DNA from: Allium sativum
Taxonomy: Eukaryota > Streptophyta > Magnoliopsida > Asparagales > Amaryllidaceae
Length of the DNA stretch: 64,000 bases
Reading direction: 5' to 3'
Assembly: GCA_030737875.1 (NCBI GenBank)
Contig: CM060922.1
Span: 761,123,603-761,187,602 of the forward strand
In this document: positions 10,643 to 21,385 of the stretch, in pieces
How positions within the stretch are numbered: position 1 is the first letter of the stretch
How the letters are laid out: each line of letters begins with the position of its first letter
Translations under genes and position numbers: made by a program
The notes under the pieces: generated by a model
Database searches by the model: none
The model's input: the letters and a program-made list of their open reading frames with translations, nothing else
Told to the model about the DNA's origin: nothing

Positions 10643-12409
10643 GATACTCGAATATAAAGAAAGAGGAAAAAGGTTTTTAAAGAAATATATCGCTATTTCC
10701 AAAAGGGATGTAAAATCTGGGTGTACACATATATACCTGTTATAGTATTTAAAATAGTTTTGTTATAAATAAGGATAAGTATAATGTTTTAAAATATATT
10801 GGAAGGTTTAAAGTTGATTTACCACTTGGTTAAATATATATAGATTTTGAATAGGCCAGGTAATGCCAAATGTAGAACCAGTGAATTCATTTCATTGACA
10901 CCTTTGTTATTTGATAGTTAAATCACCGACTATCAAACCCTGACTAATACGCTTGTTGTTATGGAAAGACCGGGATCAAATTCATATTCGAAAACCATTC
11001 CGACCAACAAATACGTGAAGATAGTAACTGAAGATGGAGCAATTGAAGACTGTGGATTTTCATAAACGGAAGGACCGCTAATAATCTCTAGATCGCAACC
11101 AGAGATAAGCTATGGTTCTGTCGTGTTTGGAATCTACGGGTTACAAGGACTTCTCGCTACTGATCCATGGGGTTATTCCTATATGGATGCAGTAGGAGGG
11201 TACCTTCGGTTCATCCTATTCCTGGATGACTTGTATGGACGAGTGTCTGACAAAGTATTCCCAAAGGACCACGTATGTTTATTTCTTCAAACCTATTATA
11301 GTTGGTTAGCTCCCAACTAGAGTATTTTTGTGGACGTCAATTAGTGATATCCAGAGGATCTGACGATGTGGCATTCAAAGTAAATTGTGGCCAGATGTTC
11401 TAGAAGATAAGTTCTAGCCTCAAGCCTCATCAACCGAGAAATGACAAAAATCGGGTAAGCAGCATGGCTATGTGGGTCGCTCCCATTAGGGTGTATGATC
11501 ACCTATCTAGAGAAATTCCGTTTGCTTCTTTAATCTATATTCGATGTTGTCCCTTATCGGGAGGCGGTTTCTGATCCGAACTGTCGGTGATATACATTCG
11601 ATACACTCAAGCGAAATGAGTGGTCGGTCATGTGAGGGCCGGGTTGCAAGACGTTCTTGTTGAACCCAGTGTATTCGCCTCTAGAGATACATAGTCGGAA
11701 GGTGGTCCCATACCTTGTCAAAGTTAGAATCCAATATCCAATAAGTGCCCGCGGTTTTTGATTGTATACTATATATGGGGAGCGTGAGATGCAAGCATTC
11801 CTCTAGATTGTTATTTACTTGTATTTAGACACTATGATAATATCAGATCAAAGTATGATTTCAAAAATGTTTTGGGTCATAGTAAGGTAAAAAGCGTCTA
11901 TGTTTATGGGTGAGCTGGTCTTACTATTATCCTTTATTTCAAAAAGGATTTTGCAAAGCTAAACCAGCTGTTTGTGCTGTGAATTTATCACTGATAGTAT
12001 TCCAGACTGACCCGGTGTATTTTGCTTTGCTTCAAATGTGCTTGGGTCAGACCGAGTGTATTTCCAGGTTAGGTTCACTTGGAGTTTCAGGAACTGGAAG
12101 CAGGAGGTTTCACCAGTAGTTATATATATACAGTTATTTTTCCACTGTGACTGATATGTGTGAACTCTGATAATTGGTATGTATTTACTGTTTTTTTTAT
12201 AAAGAGATTTGATATTATATTTTGTCGTTCCGCTGTGAGATGTGATGTGTTCTTCTTCTTTCTTCTATTCTAATATTCTTCCTTTCTTATCTCACCCTCT
12301 AAATTCTCTCTAATGACTATCCAGTATTTTCGGTGCTTGGAGGATCGACATGAGTTACGGTAAGGGTATTTATGTCGATTTTGAGACCGAAAATCCTTGG
12401 GTCGTTACA
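6738..12409 (+). repeat. 3' LTR of giant-LTR element, 5672 bp
   Basis: Complete LTR from TGTAATGACCCG to GTCGTTACA. It carries a TATA box at 7802-7809, an intron-like stretch at 8650-9094, and the GGTTGGA-GGGA-TCCAACC hairpin right after it. A TA run of 34 bp at 10606-10639 is much shorter in the 5' copy. TATAC at 12410-12414 would be the right target duplication, but its partner lies before the window, so it is unconfirmed. Confidence 0.92.
8650..9094 (+). other. Intron-like stretch in the 3' LTR
   Basis: 445-bp counterpart of 1802-2243, with the same AAG|GTAAGA donor and GATGCAG| acceptor. Confidence 0.4.
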
Positions 12410-14667
12410 TATACTAGGATGCAGACGGTGCTTAGCAGCACCCGACACCCGTCGTCCATATACCATGGACGACTTGTTTGTTTGATTGTATTGTGTTGTT
12501 GAAATTGATTGTGATGTGGAATGGAATAAATAAATTATTCATGTGTTGAAATAAATATTTTATAGTTAAAAATATAATTTTTAACGTGTACATGAATAAA
12601 ATGATCTTCATAAACAAATCAGACGATTTGTTTATGTACACACATTTGACTGATATTGATTGGGACGATATATTTTACACATCGCCCAACTGCGCAAATA
12701 ATTCTGTGTTTGTTGTTTGAAACCCCACACGGGTATTGGGATGATATTTGACGTACAATAATCCCAATTATTTAGTTGTATGTCAATTGATTGTTTGAAA
12801 GCCTGTTATAAGCGTTAATTATTTATATTTAACGCTTATGTAGTTGTGTAATGCACTCTGGATGATGGTTGACTGTGTTTGATTATTGTTGTGTACATGT
12901 GAGTATGAAATCCATATAAATAACATTATATGGTGGCTGACTGTGTCTGATTCCAATTCAGAACAAACGAATATTTTAAAATAACGAATGTTTTAAAATA
13001 ATGAATATTTTAAAATAATATTCAATAATGGATCAAAATATGATTTTGATGTCCGATTTGGGATGGACACGAAAATATTTAAATATATAAAGCTGTGTTG
13101 ATTTGATATTCGCCATTTTGACGTGAATGATATTTATATTGATTTTATTCATTTATATAATGAATATCGAAAAAAAATGATTTCAAAATCTAATGTTTTG
13201 AAAGTACTATATTTATATATCGATGATATGGAATATTCAATTTTGATTTAAAATTGAATAAGAAGTTGAAATCGTTCTCAAAATGAATCTAAAACGATTT
13301 ATAAAATACGTTTTAAATGGAAATCGATGAAATATATATATATTATATATTTAATGGATTGAATAGAACGCGCTGCGCCGCGGCAATTCGCGAATTTCGA
13401 CCATTGACTTCGAATCAATAATACGGGTGGTCCGACCGTCAGATTCTCCTAAAACCGGAATCGTTGGGTTTGTATCGAAAAGAGTTTTCCGATGAATATA
13501 AGGGATTTGAAATCTAACGGTTGGATTCGGAATTATGTCCGAATCAAATTTGGAAAAGGTCGTTGTAAGTGCAGTTCGATGACTGTTTGTGGAAATCGAC
13601 TGTATGGGCCTTGATAAAATTATTAAATATATCAATAATTTGTGTAAAATCATAATAAATGATGTGGAAAGAATTGGGCTGAAAAATTCCATATTTGAAA
13701 AGATAAAAATATATTTTTATTGAAATGAACTAGTTAGGAACTAGAATTATAAATCCAATATTTTTAAAATAAATAAATTGGATTTGAAATGGTTTTAAAA
13801 ATAGCCAGAATTTCCAATATATGAATTGGAATGGATTTGAATCGAAATTATATTCGGAATATTTTGATATTGGATTCCGTGATTATACAGATATTGTGGA
13901 GGAATTTGGAAGATATATTTATCGTTATTCCAATACGATATTTGTTAATTTGAGAATTTGATAATGAATATAAGCCGATATATTTTCTATTCAGAGCCTT
14001 GTATTTATATCAAAATGAGATTTTGGGTTTGTCGTAAATGGTATCTTTAATAATATTGTTCTTGAACCCAACAAAGTTAAGAAAATTAGAAACAATCTAG
14101 AGATTAGCTAAGTTGAATTGTTTCCTGGGTATTGATCTGATGTTGGTTTCGGCTTTCGGGATTAATACTTAGGGAATTGTTCTCTTACTAATTTACGATT
14201 AGAGACTGATGGGATGGGGTTTTCAGTATCACTGTTCTTAAACCCAGTGCGAAAAGAATAAATCTTTTAATTAAGATTTAAAGAAGAATTACCAATTAAT
14301 TAACATTTAATTGGAACTGAAAATGGAATGTGAATTGGATTTATTGTGAACTGTGTTTTTAATGACATTCGTTCTTTAACCCGATCTACAATAAAATGTG
14401 ATTTTAAATATATAAATCTTTTATTAAGATTTAACGGGAATTTCCAAAGTAAAGTTTTCCAATTTAATATATTAAATTGGAATTGAATGGAATTCGATTG
14501 ATAATAATCGAAGTGGACTTCTGTGGAGGAAGACTGTTAATACATATGGAATTTAAAAGGCTTTGCCGTTATTCCATTTATATTATTAGTCAGATACGAA
14601 AATTGATATCGATTATATATTGATTTGTTTTTCCGTGAAGATTCCATAATTAATGGAATGTGATTTG
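12410..14667 (+). repeat. Fragment of a giant LTR (family of the 37177-43051 solo LTR)
   Basis: This stretch matches the reverse complement of roughly 38800-41060. Examples are the CCATGGACGAC block at 12463-12473 and the block around 13370-13570 with CGCGGCAATTCGCG. Its left part must lie upstream of element 1, which inserted here. Its right part was displaced by the LTR starting at 14668. A 113-codon antisense frame at 13351-13692 shows no recognisable protein. No gene is visible. Confidence 0.8.
12427..12473 (+). other. Twin hairpins beside a GATGCAG motif
   Basis: GGTGCT-TAGC-AGCACC (12427-12442) and GTCGTCCAT-ATACC-ATGGACGAC (12451-12473) are two perfect inverted repeats directly after GGATGCAG (12418-12424). 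The solo LTR keeps the second stem with one mismatch. The placement after GATGCAG parallels the hairpin block in the other giant LTRs. Confidence 0.5.
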
Positions 14668-15260
14668 TGTAACGACCCGGATTTTTGGTCGATTTATTTT
14701 TAAATATTTAATATGGTTTTAAATATTGAATTGTTAATATAAAGAATTTTTATATTAAATTATCAATTTATAATCGATATACGATTTATTTTGAATATAT
14801 AATTATCGAAATACGAGAACTGAAATAATTCAATTCGAAATTTGAACAGAGTCAAAACAATTCAGAGTATCAATATAAATTCTATGTCAATATAATCGAT
14901 AATAATGATTTATTATCAAGAAAGTGGTTAGTTTTGAATTTTAATTATATTATATTAATTTAATATAGTATATACGTTCAAATTAGATTTCAGAATATAT
15001 ACTGTTCAATTCAGAATAACGTTATTACATTGGAGCGACGGTCGGTACGCTAAAATAGCGGTTCACGATTTTTAATTGTGAACCCCGAGATATTTATAAT
15101 GGATAAGATCAAAATCGTATCGAAAATCAAATCAATATCTGTTTAAAAAGAATAAAAGATCTCTTTATATTGAATCAAAATCAAATCAAATTAATTAGGA
15201 AATCTTTTTAAAATAAATACAAAGATTTGTTGTGTACTTCTGGTTCCCCGTTCTTCTCTT

Positions 15261-15267
15261 TATATAA
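15261..15267 (+). promoter_or_regulatory. TATA box of the interrupted LTR
   Basis: TATATAA follows a CT-rich stretch about 593 bp into the LTR. The related minus-strand LTR has a TATA-like motif at about 50273-50285, a similar distance from its start. Confidence 0.5.
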
Positions 15268-16129
15268 TCGCAACCCCTTTCCCCATCTCTTCTATTTTTC
15301 GTTCATTTCCTTCTAAACAAAGGAAATTGAAAACCGCTTCTTTCACTCTTCAACAAATTTTATAAATTCAAATCGCAAGCTTCTAAACCAAATCAGCTCC
15401 TTTCCCTAAATGTTCAAACGAACGAAATCAAATTCCAACATTTGGAAATCGCTCAGTGTGGAAAAAGGGGGAAATCAACTTATGGTTAAATACGCGAGAT
15501 CTCCAGTGGCCAAAAGATTTGAGTACAACACAATTCGATGCTCATTCGAACTCGAGCAGCACAAACTTAGGTTAGGGATTTTGGAATGGTGAAACCGATT
15601 GTGGAGGAAGGGTGCGCAGTTTCTGGAAGGGGACGTTATTGGATAGTGAACTGGGTTGTAGTCTCGAAGTCTGGAAGGTGTGCGATTCAGAGGAGAGGCC
15701 AGCGTAGTTATTGTCGATCTGGGGGGGTGTTTGAATTTGCTGTTACTGATGAGGTTCATTGAGGTAGCGACTAGTGGATGGAGCTTTGAACACTGGTGAC
15801 GATGGTGGTGGTTGCGACCATTACTCACGAGCTTCAGGTGGAAGACAGGTTGAGGTCAAAGGGTCGGATTTTACTGGCAGCGAATGAAGGGAGCTGTTGT
15901 TTGGACATGTTGCTTCTAGGAGAAGGGAACGAGTGATTGTTGTAGGTATTAGGAAGATGTAGCATTGACTGAGCTGTGTGAAGTGGAAAGAGACATCAAG
16001 AAAATGGGGTTGTTCTCTGGTGAACACGACAATGGTTAAGGGAGGATACAGCTTCAGGCAAGGAAGGGTTCAGACGTGTATACTTTTGGTTTATGAGGGG
16101 AAGAAAAGTTGGAGAAACATATTAGTAAG

Positions 16130-16674
16130 GTATAAGACTTTATTTTAAATAATTAGTTAAATTTATTTAGTTTTAAAATTCATAAATTTTAAGGAGATTA
16201 GTTTTTATAATTGTAAGGGTTAGTTTAGAATTTGTACACATGGGTAATTAATTTAATTAAATTCGTATAAATTCGATAATTGAAATTTTATTTATTTTTG
16301 TTTTACGTTGGAAAACAGACGTATGGAGAAATTGCTGTGCAATCTATATAATATGCTTCAATGGCTATTCAGCGCAAATAAAATCAGGTGAGTAAATCTC
16401 ACTCACCTCTTTATTTAGAATTATTTTTATTCATTAAAAATAATTGTTTGTTGCTTGTTTGAATGCTTTCTGGTTGTTTTAAATATATTAGTTATTTAGG
16501 CTTGACTGTTATATATATATATATATTGGGTGGTTGGATTGTTCCCGCAGTACCATTAGCGGATGATTACCCTATACGCCCCACGCTATGATAGTGGATG
16601 ACCTTCTATACCGCGATATCCTGCCACGAAGCAGGATAGGTATTATTTCTGTTAACTAACGTCTGTGGATGCAG
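16130..16674 (+). other. Intron-like stretch with upstream hairpin
   Basis: Donor AAG|GTATAAG and acceptor GGATGCAG| bound 545 bp. About 40 bp before the acceptor is ATCCTGC-CACGAA-GCAGGAT, a perfect 7-bp stem. After the acceptor comes GTTGGA-AGGA-TCCAAC. Both hairpins recur in the minus-strand LTRs. Confidence 0.4.
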
Positions 16675-17304
16675 GAGAACAGGTTGGAAGGATCCAACTG
16701 GATTCCTCAAAAATTTATTAATTGTCTGTTTTCACATATTATCATATATATAATGTGTTGATTGAAAATTGGGTTGTTTGATTGTTTAAAATCACTGGGG
16801 GCAAATTGTTGATATATAAAAATATAGTGAAAATGATATTTAAGATTTAAAAGGGGAAATCTATTTTTAAAAATAGAAATTTGAATTTTTAATGAGCTAT
16901 AAAAATATTAACTTGTTTTAAACAAGTATGGAAATTATAAACGATGTTTATAAATTAAATAATACAGGAAATTGAAGTGATTAATTTATAAATGATATTT
17001 ATAAATTAAATAACGTAGGAAATTGAAGTAAATTTATAAACGGTGTTTATAAATGAAATGGAATGACTTTCAGTGGAAATCAGGGAATTGAAATGAATTT
17101 GTAAACAGTGTGTATAAATAAAGTGGAAAAATTATCATTGGATAATTTGAATATTTAAATTCAAATGTGAATTTAAAAATAGAAATGGGGAAATTGTTTT
17201 AAAGAAATAAACGATGGAATTTATTCTGTTGTTCAGAATATAAATTGAACTAACATAAATCCGTAAGGATATATGATTTGAATTCGATTAATTCGAACTT
17301 ATTT

Positions 17305-19915
17305 TGTGACGGCCCGCCCCGCACCAACCGACATTTACTCCAAAGGTGCGCTGTACACATGTCCAGTTAGCACGGGACGGATCGTCAGAAAAAAAGGGAA
17401 GAAGGAAATGAACTAACATGGAATCTGTAAAATGTCTCACAGCGCATGGAACAAAATATAATAACAACATACTTGACATAAAACAGGTGAGACAGTGCAT
17501 AAGCTGAAAACAAACTAACATAGCAGCGGAAAATCCAAGTACAACTCATGATCCAAAACTAACATTATTACAACTTTTCAAACTGTCTCAAAACAAAGGC
17601 AAGATAAAGGAGGTACACTACTAATGCCCAAGTAGCGACCACCAACGACACAGGGAGAATATCTATATATCATACGTGGAAGCCTCCTGCTCGCCTCCGA
17701 ATCAGCTACTCCCGCGTCACCAGCTAACCTGTCTCTAGTCTGCTCGTGTGAGCACCCAGAGTAATAAGAAGAGACATAAAACTCTGGGTCAGACATAAAG
17801 CCTGGTATGAGCGATAAGCACCTAAATAGAACAATAATAGGTAGACTAAAAACATACCTGAACCTGGACCTGCAACCAAAGAGTTAGCACTACATACTGT
17901 ACAACACTCTAAGGTGCCATTTCAAATGGTGTAAAGGTAACGGGGGTGGGGGTGTGCATGTCATAGTGATGGCAAACAATCAAGCATAACAACCATCTTC
18001 ACATCTCTCACTCAGTGCATAAAGCATACGATATGCACCACTTCGATCACCCAACATACCTTGTTATGATCACTTTGCCCCATGAAGTCATAAATGGCTT
18101 CACTGCACTGATACATAGCCACTAATCCTTTGCTATGTCCACTTTGCCCCATGGAGTCGCAATGACCCCACTGCACTGGCTCATAGCCTCACTAATCCTT
18201 TACTATGTCCACTCTGCCCCATGGAGTCACAATGACCCCACTGCACTGGCTCATAGTCTTACTACGCATCACTTTGCCCCTCAAGTCATAATGACTCTAC
18301 TGCACTGATAACGTAGTCTTGCTACCATCACCTTGCCCCTCGAGTCATAATGACTCTACTGCACTGATAAGTAGCCCATCATCCATTTTCAGTGGTGAAT
18401 CGAAGTTATGAACGTCGACAACTCCTTAGCACACGTCCCGCAGCAAAGCCCAACAATGAAGTGAACTCATTGGTTCCCAACTGGATCCTGAGCTCTAACT
18501 TCCCATTTGGACTACCTTTGCATCTCGGGTTATGGGTCATCACCGGATCGGTTCGGATCCCCTCTTAGCCATCAGTTCGGTTCGGATCGGAGTGCTCCTC
18601 CTTCGTTGGATCGGATCGGGTCATCATCACCTCAGCGGGTCAGATCGAATCTCCATGTCCAATCGCCATCATCGGTTCGGGTCGGTGTCCTCCAATGTGT
18701 CACAGTTCGGATCGGGTCCTTCTCATCACCCCGGGTCTGGTCGTAGCCTCCTAGCCTCGTCGTAGTTCATTGGTTCGGGTCGGAGTACCATGGCGGATCG
18801 GTTCGGACGATGCATGCAATGAGAAGAGCAAATAGATCGAAGAATGAAGTGTGGGAGCGGATCGGGTCCTCCCTCCGTTCCGATCTGGATCGGTCTGTTT
18901 TCTGCACTTTTCCAGCAAGCAGTTTTACGCCACTCGACGGCGTTTTCGACTATTCCAACTATTCTAATCAATCACAAAGCATACCATACAGTCATAGCAA
19001 CATAGGGAATCAACCACAAACACCAAAACAACAAAATGATAGGTTAAAATGGATCAAACATGGCCAAAACCTCATATTTTCCCTTAAGCATGTTTAGGTG
19101 AAACTAATGATGTGATTAATAAAACTTAACCAAATTAACCCTAATTCATATCAGAGGTCTAAAACATCATTTAGAATTTTATAAATATTTTTCCAGAATT
19201 TTATCATGTTTAAATTCGCTAATTAACACTAATTACCCTTAATTAGCCATAATCAGTGAGGAACTATGCAAATCACTCACCTTAGCCACAAATAAGACTT
19301 AGATCTGAAGTAAATCTCTGATTTAGTGCGAATCTCAATGCTAAATAGCAGCTCTAACGTTGATTTGGTGTAGATCTCCCTTGATTTGATGTTGCTAAGC
19401 TTAATCCTTGATTAGAAGATGATTTGGAGGTGATTTAGAGGTTAGAGGCCATTTTTAGGGTTTCTAAGAGGTAAGTGGAGGCTTGAAAACTGAAATGGAA
19501 TGATTCTCTAACTCCTTTCAGCCTCCCCATAACCCTAATCCCGAAATGGGTTATGGACTCATTCACTAATCACCCTATTTGGCTAGGTTAAGCAGTTTTT
19601 CACCTTTCAAACCTTATTTCAGCCATATCTCCCAAACAGTAAGTCCGTTTTTCACATGTGACCACTCTACGGAAAGGTAAACCATCAAACGAATCTAATG
19701 GAAGTGGTTTCAGGTTAAAATTCCTTTCCAATCAAAAGTTATAGCCAAAACAAGATCAGCTAGGGGCAAAACGGTCATTTAAAAATCGACAAAAATCATG
19801 AACATGGGAAATGGCTCTAATGGTTTTTTCCTAAAGTTACATGACCATACGACTTCATATGGGAAAGAAATAAATATTCTACGATACTCCGATGCGTAGA
19901 ATGCGGGTTGTTACA
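17305..19915 (-). repeat. 3' LTR of the minus-strand gypsy element, 2611 bp
   Basis: On the plus strand it runs from TGTGACGGCC to GGTTGTTACA. It contains tandem repeats at 18066-18380 and a run of scattered GGATCGG/GGTTCGG motifs at 18532-18900. The block GGAAGCCTCCTGCTCGCC (17678-17695) has counterparts near the ends of other LTRs here. Open frames at 17288-17796 and 18507-19097 follow the LTR repeats and are not genes. Confidence 0.92.
18066..18380 (-). repeat. Five 60-70 bp tandem units in the LTR
   Basis: Each unit has CACTTTGCCCC...AGTCA..AATG...CACTGCACTG. Five imperfect copies are visible, at periods of about 60-70 bp. The truncated 5' LTR breaks at 25457 inside the corresponding array, just after its first unit. 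Confidence 0.8.
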
Positions 19916-19956
19916 TTCTCCCCCCCCCCCCCCTAAGAAATTTCGCCCCCGAAATT
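19916..19956 (-). promoter_or_regulatory. Polypurine tract and pre-PPT hairpin
   Basis: In element sense the order is AATTTCG-loop-CGAAATT (19956 back to 19939), then a run of 14 G followed by AGAA, then the LTR. The 14-base homopolymer may be mis-sized in the assembly. Confidence 0.85.
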
Positions 19957-20069
19957 CCCTAACCAAAACACACAAAGGGTCCTGCATGCCTATCACCCAT
20001 AAAACAACAATCAAGTATGCAAAACAAGTCTATCCTAGCATGCGGAATAACTAAATTACAAGGTAAGTC

Positions 20070-20429
20070 TTACCAGGCAAAGAGTTCTGGATACATCTTT
20101 CTAATGCTCTCCTCGGTCTCCCAAGTACAATCATTCTCGTTCTCGCCCCACTGAACCTTGACTAGCCTCACCGCCTTCCTTCGAAGTTGCTTCGTATTGT
20201 GCTCGACAATACGAATCGGCTTGCGGTTCCCAACCGCCTCGGGTTCTACTTCGAAGTCCTCTAACTGATCAGGTGAAATAGCCATATCTGGGTCGTGTAC
20301 GAACTTCCTTAGTTGGGAAACATGAAATACGTTATGAACTCCCGCCATCTTCTCTAGTAAGTCAACTCTATACGCCAAGTTCCCGACTAGTTCAAGAACA
20401 GGGAATGGGTCAACAAATCTTGGTGCCAA
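20070..20429 (-). pseudogene. Integrase C-terminus and chromodomain (end of pol)
   Basis: The 119-residue frame covers the end of integrase (PRFVDPFPVLELVGNLAYRV, then GVHNVFHVSQLRKF) and a C-terminal chromodomain-like segment with VRLVKVQW and WETEESIRKMYPELF. In chromoviruses this tail guides integration towards particular chromatin marks. It is one frame off from the rest of pol: at about 20430-20450 a small deletion removes several codons between VKISPL and the GKLAPRF-type motif and shifts the frame. The stop at 20070 is the natural end of pol. The family is sure; function is lost through the upstream breaks. Confidence 0.88.
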
Positions 20430-20881
20430 CTTGCCTCTCCTGCCAACGGAGAAATCTTGACAAACACCAAGTCACCAACGGAGAATTTTATGTCTCTTCT
20501 CCTCTTATCAGCATAACTCTTCTGCCTATCTTGGGCAGCCTTCATGCGTTGTTGAATGGTCTTAATCTTATCTAAGGTTTCCCTCACCACATCTGGTCCA
20601 AGCATGAACTTCTCCCCAGTCTCTATCCAACATGATGGTGAGTTGCACGGTCTTCCGTACAAAGCTTCATATGGAGCCATACCGATACTGGATTGGTAAC
20701 TATTATTATATGCAAACTCTACTAGATGCAAATGGTCATCCCATGATCCACCGAAATCCAATATACATGCTCTCAAGAGATCTTCCAATATACGGTTCAC
20801 CCTCTCCGTCTGACCGTCGGTCTGAGGATGATATGCGGTACTGAGATGTAATTCTGACCCTAGAGCCTCTTGTAAGCTCTT
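20387..20881 (-). pseudogene. Integrase, catalytic Glu part and C-terminal region
   Basis: This segment follows the stop codon at 20882-20884 in the same frame. It contains HPQTDGQTERVN with the catalytic Glu of the D,D-E integrase core, then LDFGGSWDDHLHLVEFAYNN, the ALYGRPCNSP motif, and the SVGDLVFVKISPL stretch before the GPF-type fold. The reading frame runs out at 20387 because of the frameshift near 20440. Integrase would join the cDNA to host DNA in the nucleus. The core residues here are intact. Confidence 0.88.
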
Positions 20882-21385
20882 CTAAAACCCACTAGTGAAC
20901 AACGGGTCCCGGTCACTCACAATGCTTTTAGGTACTCCATGAAATCTCACTACCCACTTCATATACAATTCTGCTAACTTAGCTGCCGTTCTGGTCGATT
21001 TGACTGGTATAAATCTTGCACTCTTAGTCAATCGATCCACAATTACCCAAATGCTATCATGTCCCGCTCTAGTCCTTGGTAAACCATCGATGAAATCCAT
21101 CGATACTTGCTCCCATTTCCATTCGGGAATTTCTAATGGTTGCAACAACCCACTAGGCTTCTTTTGCTCGGCTTTAACTAGCTGGCAATTCATGCATTTG
21201 GATATAAACTTCCCAACGTCTCTTTTCATCCCTTCCCAGTAGTAAGTCTGCTTCATGTCTCGATACATCTTGTTACCACCGGGATGTATAGTCAGTTTTG
21301 AGTGATGACATTCTCTAAGCACTTCATCTCTCAAACCATTCATGTTGGGCACAACTAGTCTTCCATTCTTTCTAAGCCATCCATC
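20882..21385 (-). pseudogene. Integrase zinc-binding and catalytic core
   Basis: Shows the N-terminal HHCC module (HHSKLTIH ... KCMNCQLVK, all four ligands present) and the first catalytic Asp in MDFIDGLP. WVIVDRLTKSARFIPV follows, and then the second Asp in VSDRDPLF. It begins after an in-frame TGA at 21386-21388. It ends with TAG at 20882-20884, at a site where the family has Trp (the sibling at 57656 reads FWKSLQE). TGG to TAG fits cytosine deamination on the opposite strand. Apart from these stops the domain is well preserved. Confidence 0.9.

Larger units (their letters stand above)
1..12409 (+). mobile_element. Non-autonomous giant-LTR retrotransposon (LARD-like), 5' end outside window
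   Basis: Two direct copies of the same sequence, offset by about 6850 bp, bracket a 1.2-kb interior. The 3' LTR is complete at 6738-12409 and starts TGTAATGACCCG and ends GTCGTTACA. The 5' copy enters the window at LTR position 110. The interior has tRNA-Met-type primer sites after the 5' LTR and a purine tract before the 3' LTR, so this is an LTR retroelement and not a simple tandem duplication. No gag, protease, RT or integrase is visible. LTRs nearly five times longer than the interior are extreme even for large retrotransposon derivatives. The LTRs look about 97% identical by eye, suggesting a fairly recent insertion. Mobilisation would need proteins from a related gypsy element (inference). 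Confidence 0.9.
14668..17304 (+). repeat. 5' part of a giant LTR (family of 30837/44394), interrupted
   Basis: Starts TGTAACGACCCGG and follows the reverse complement of 50883 downwards: the AAAATAGCGGTTC block at 15051-15063, the TATA box at 15261-15267, the GC-rich leader around 15600-16100, and the hairpin block at 16680. It stops at 17304, where the minus-strand gypsy element begins. The remainder of this LTR is not seen beyond that element, because the element's far end is truncated. Small antisense frames at 15475-15828 and 15821-16027 lie in the leader and are not recognisable. Confidence 0.82.

Noticed and set aside
1..12409. Plain segmental tandem duplication of a 6.85-kb unit
   Set aside because: The repeated part has TG...CA ends, and the non-repeated 1.2 kb starts with primer sites and ends with a purine tract, as in an LTR element.
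13351..13692. 113-codon antisense frame as a gene
   Set aside because: It lies in an LTR fragment and is low-complexity. The homologous stretch around 39900-40150 does not keep it.
18507..19097. Overlapping frames rich in Arg, Ser and Gly as host genes
   Set aside because: They follow the GGATCGG-type motif cluster in an LTR and occur in several frames and both strands.
19920..19933. 14-base poly-C as a special motif
   Set aside because: It is the complement of a polypurine tract. The same occurs at 43218-43231. The exact length may be a sequencing artefact.
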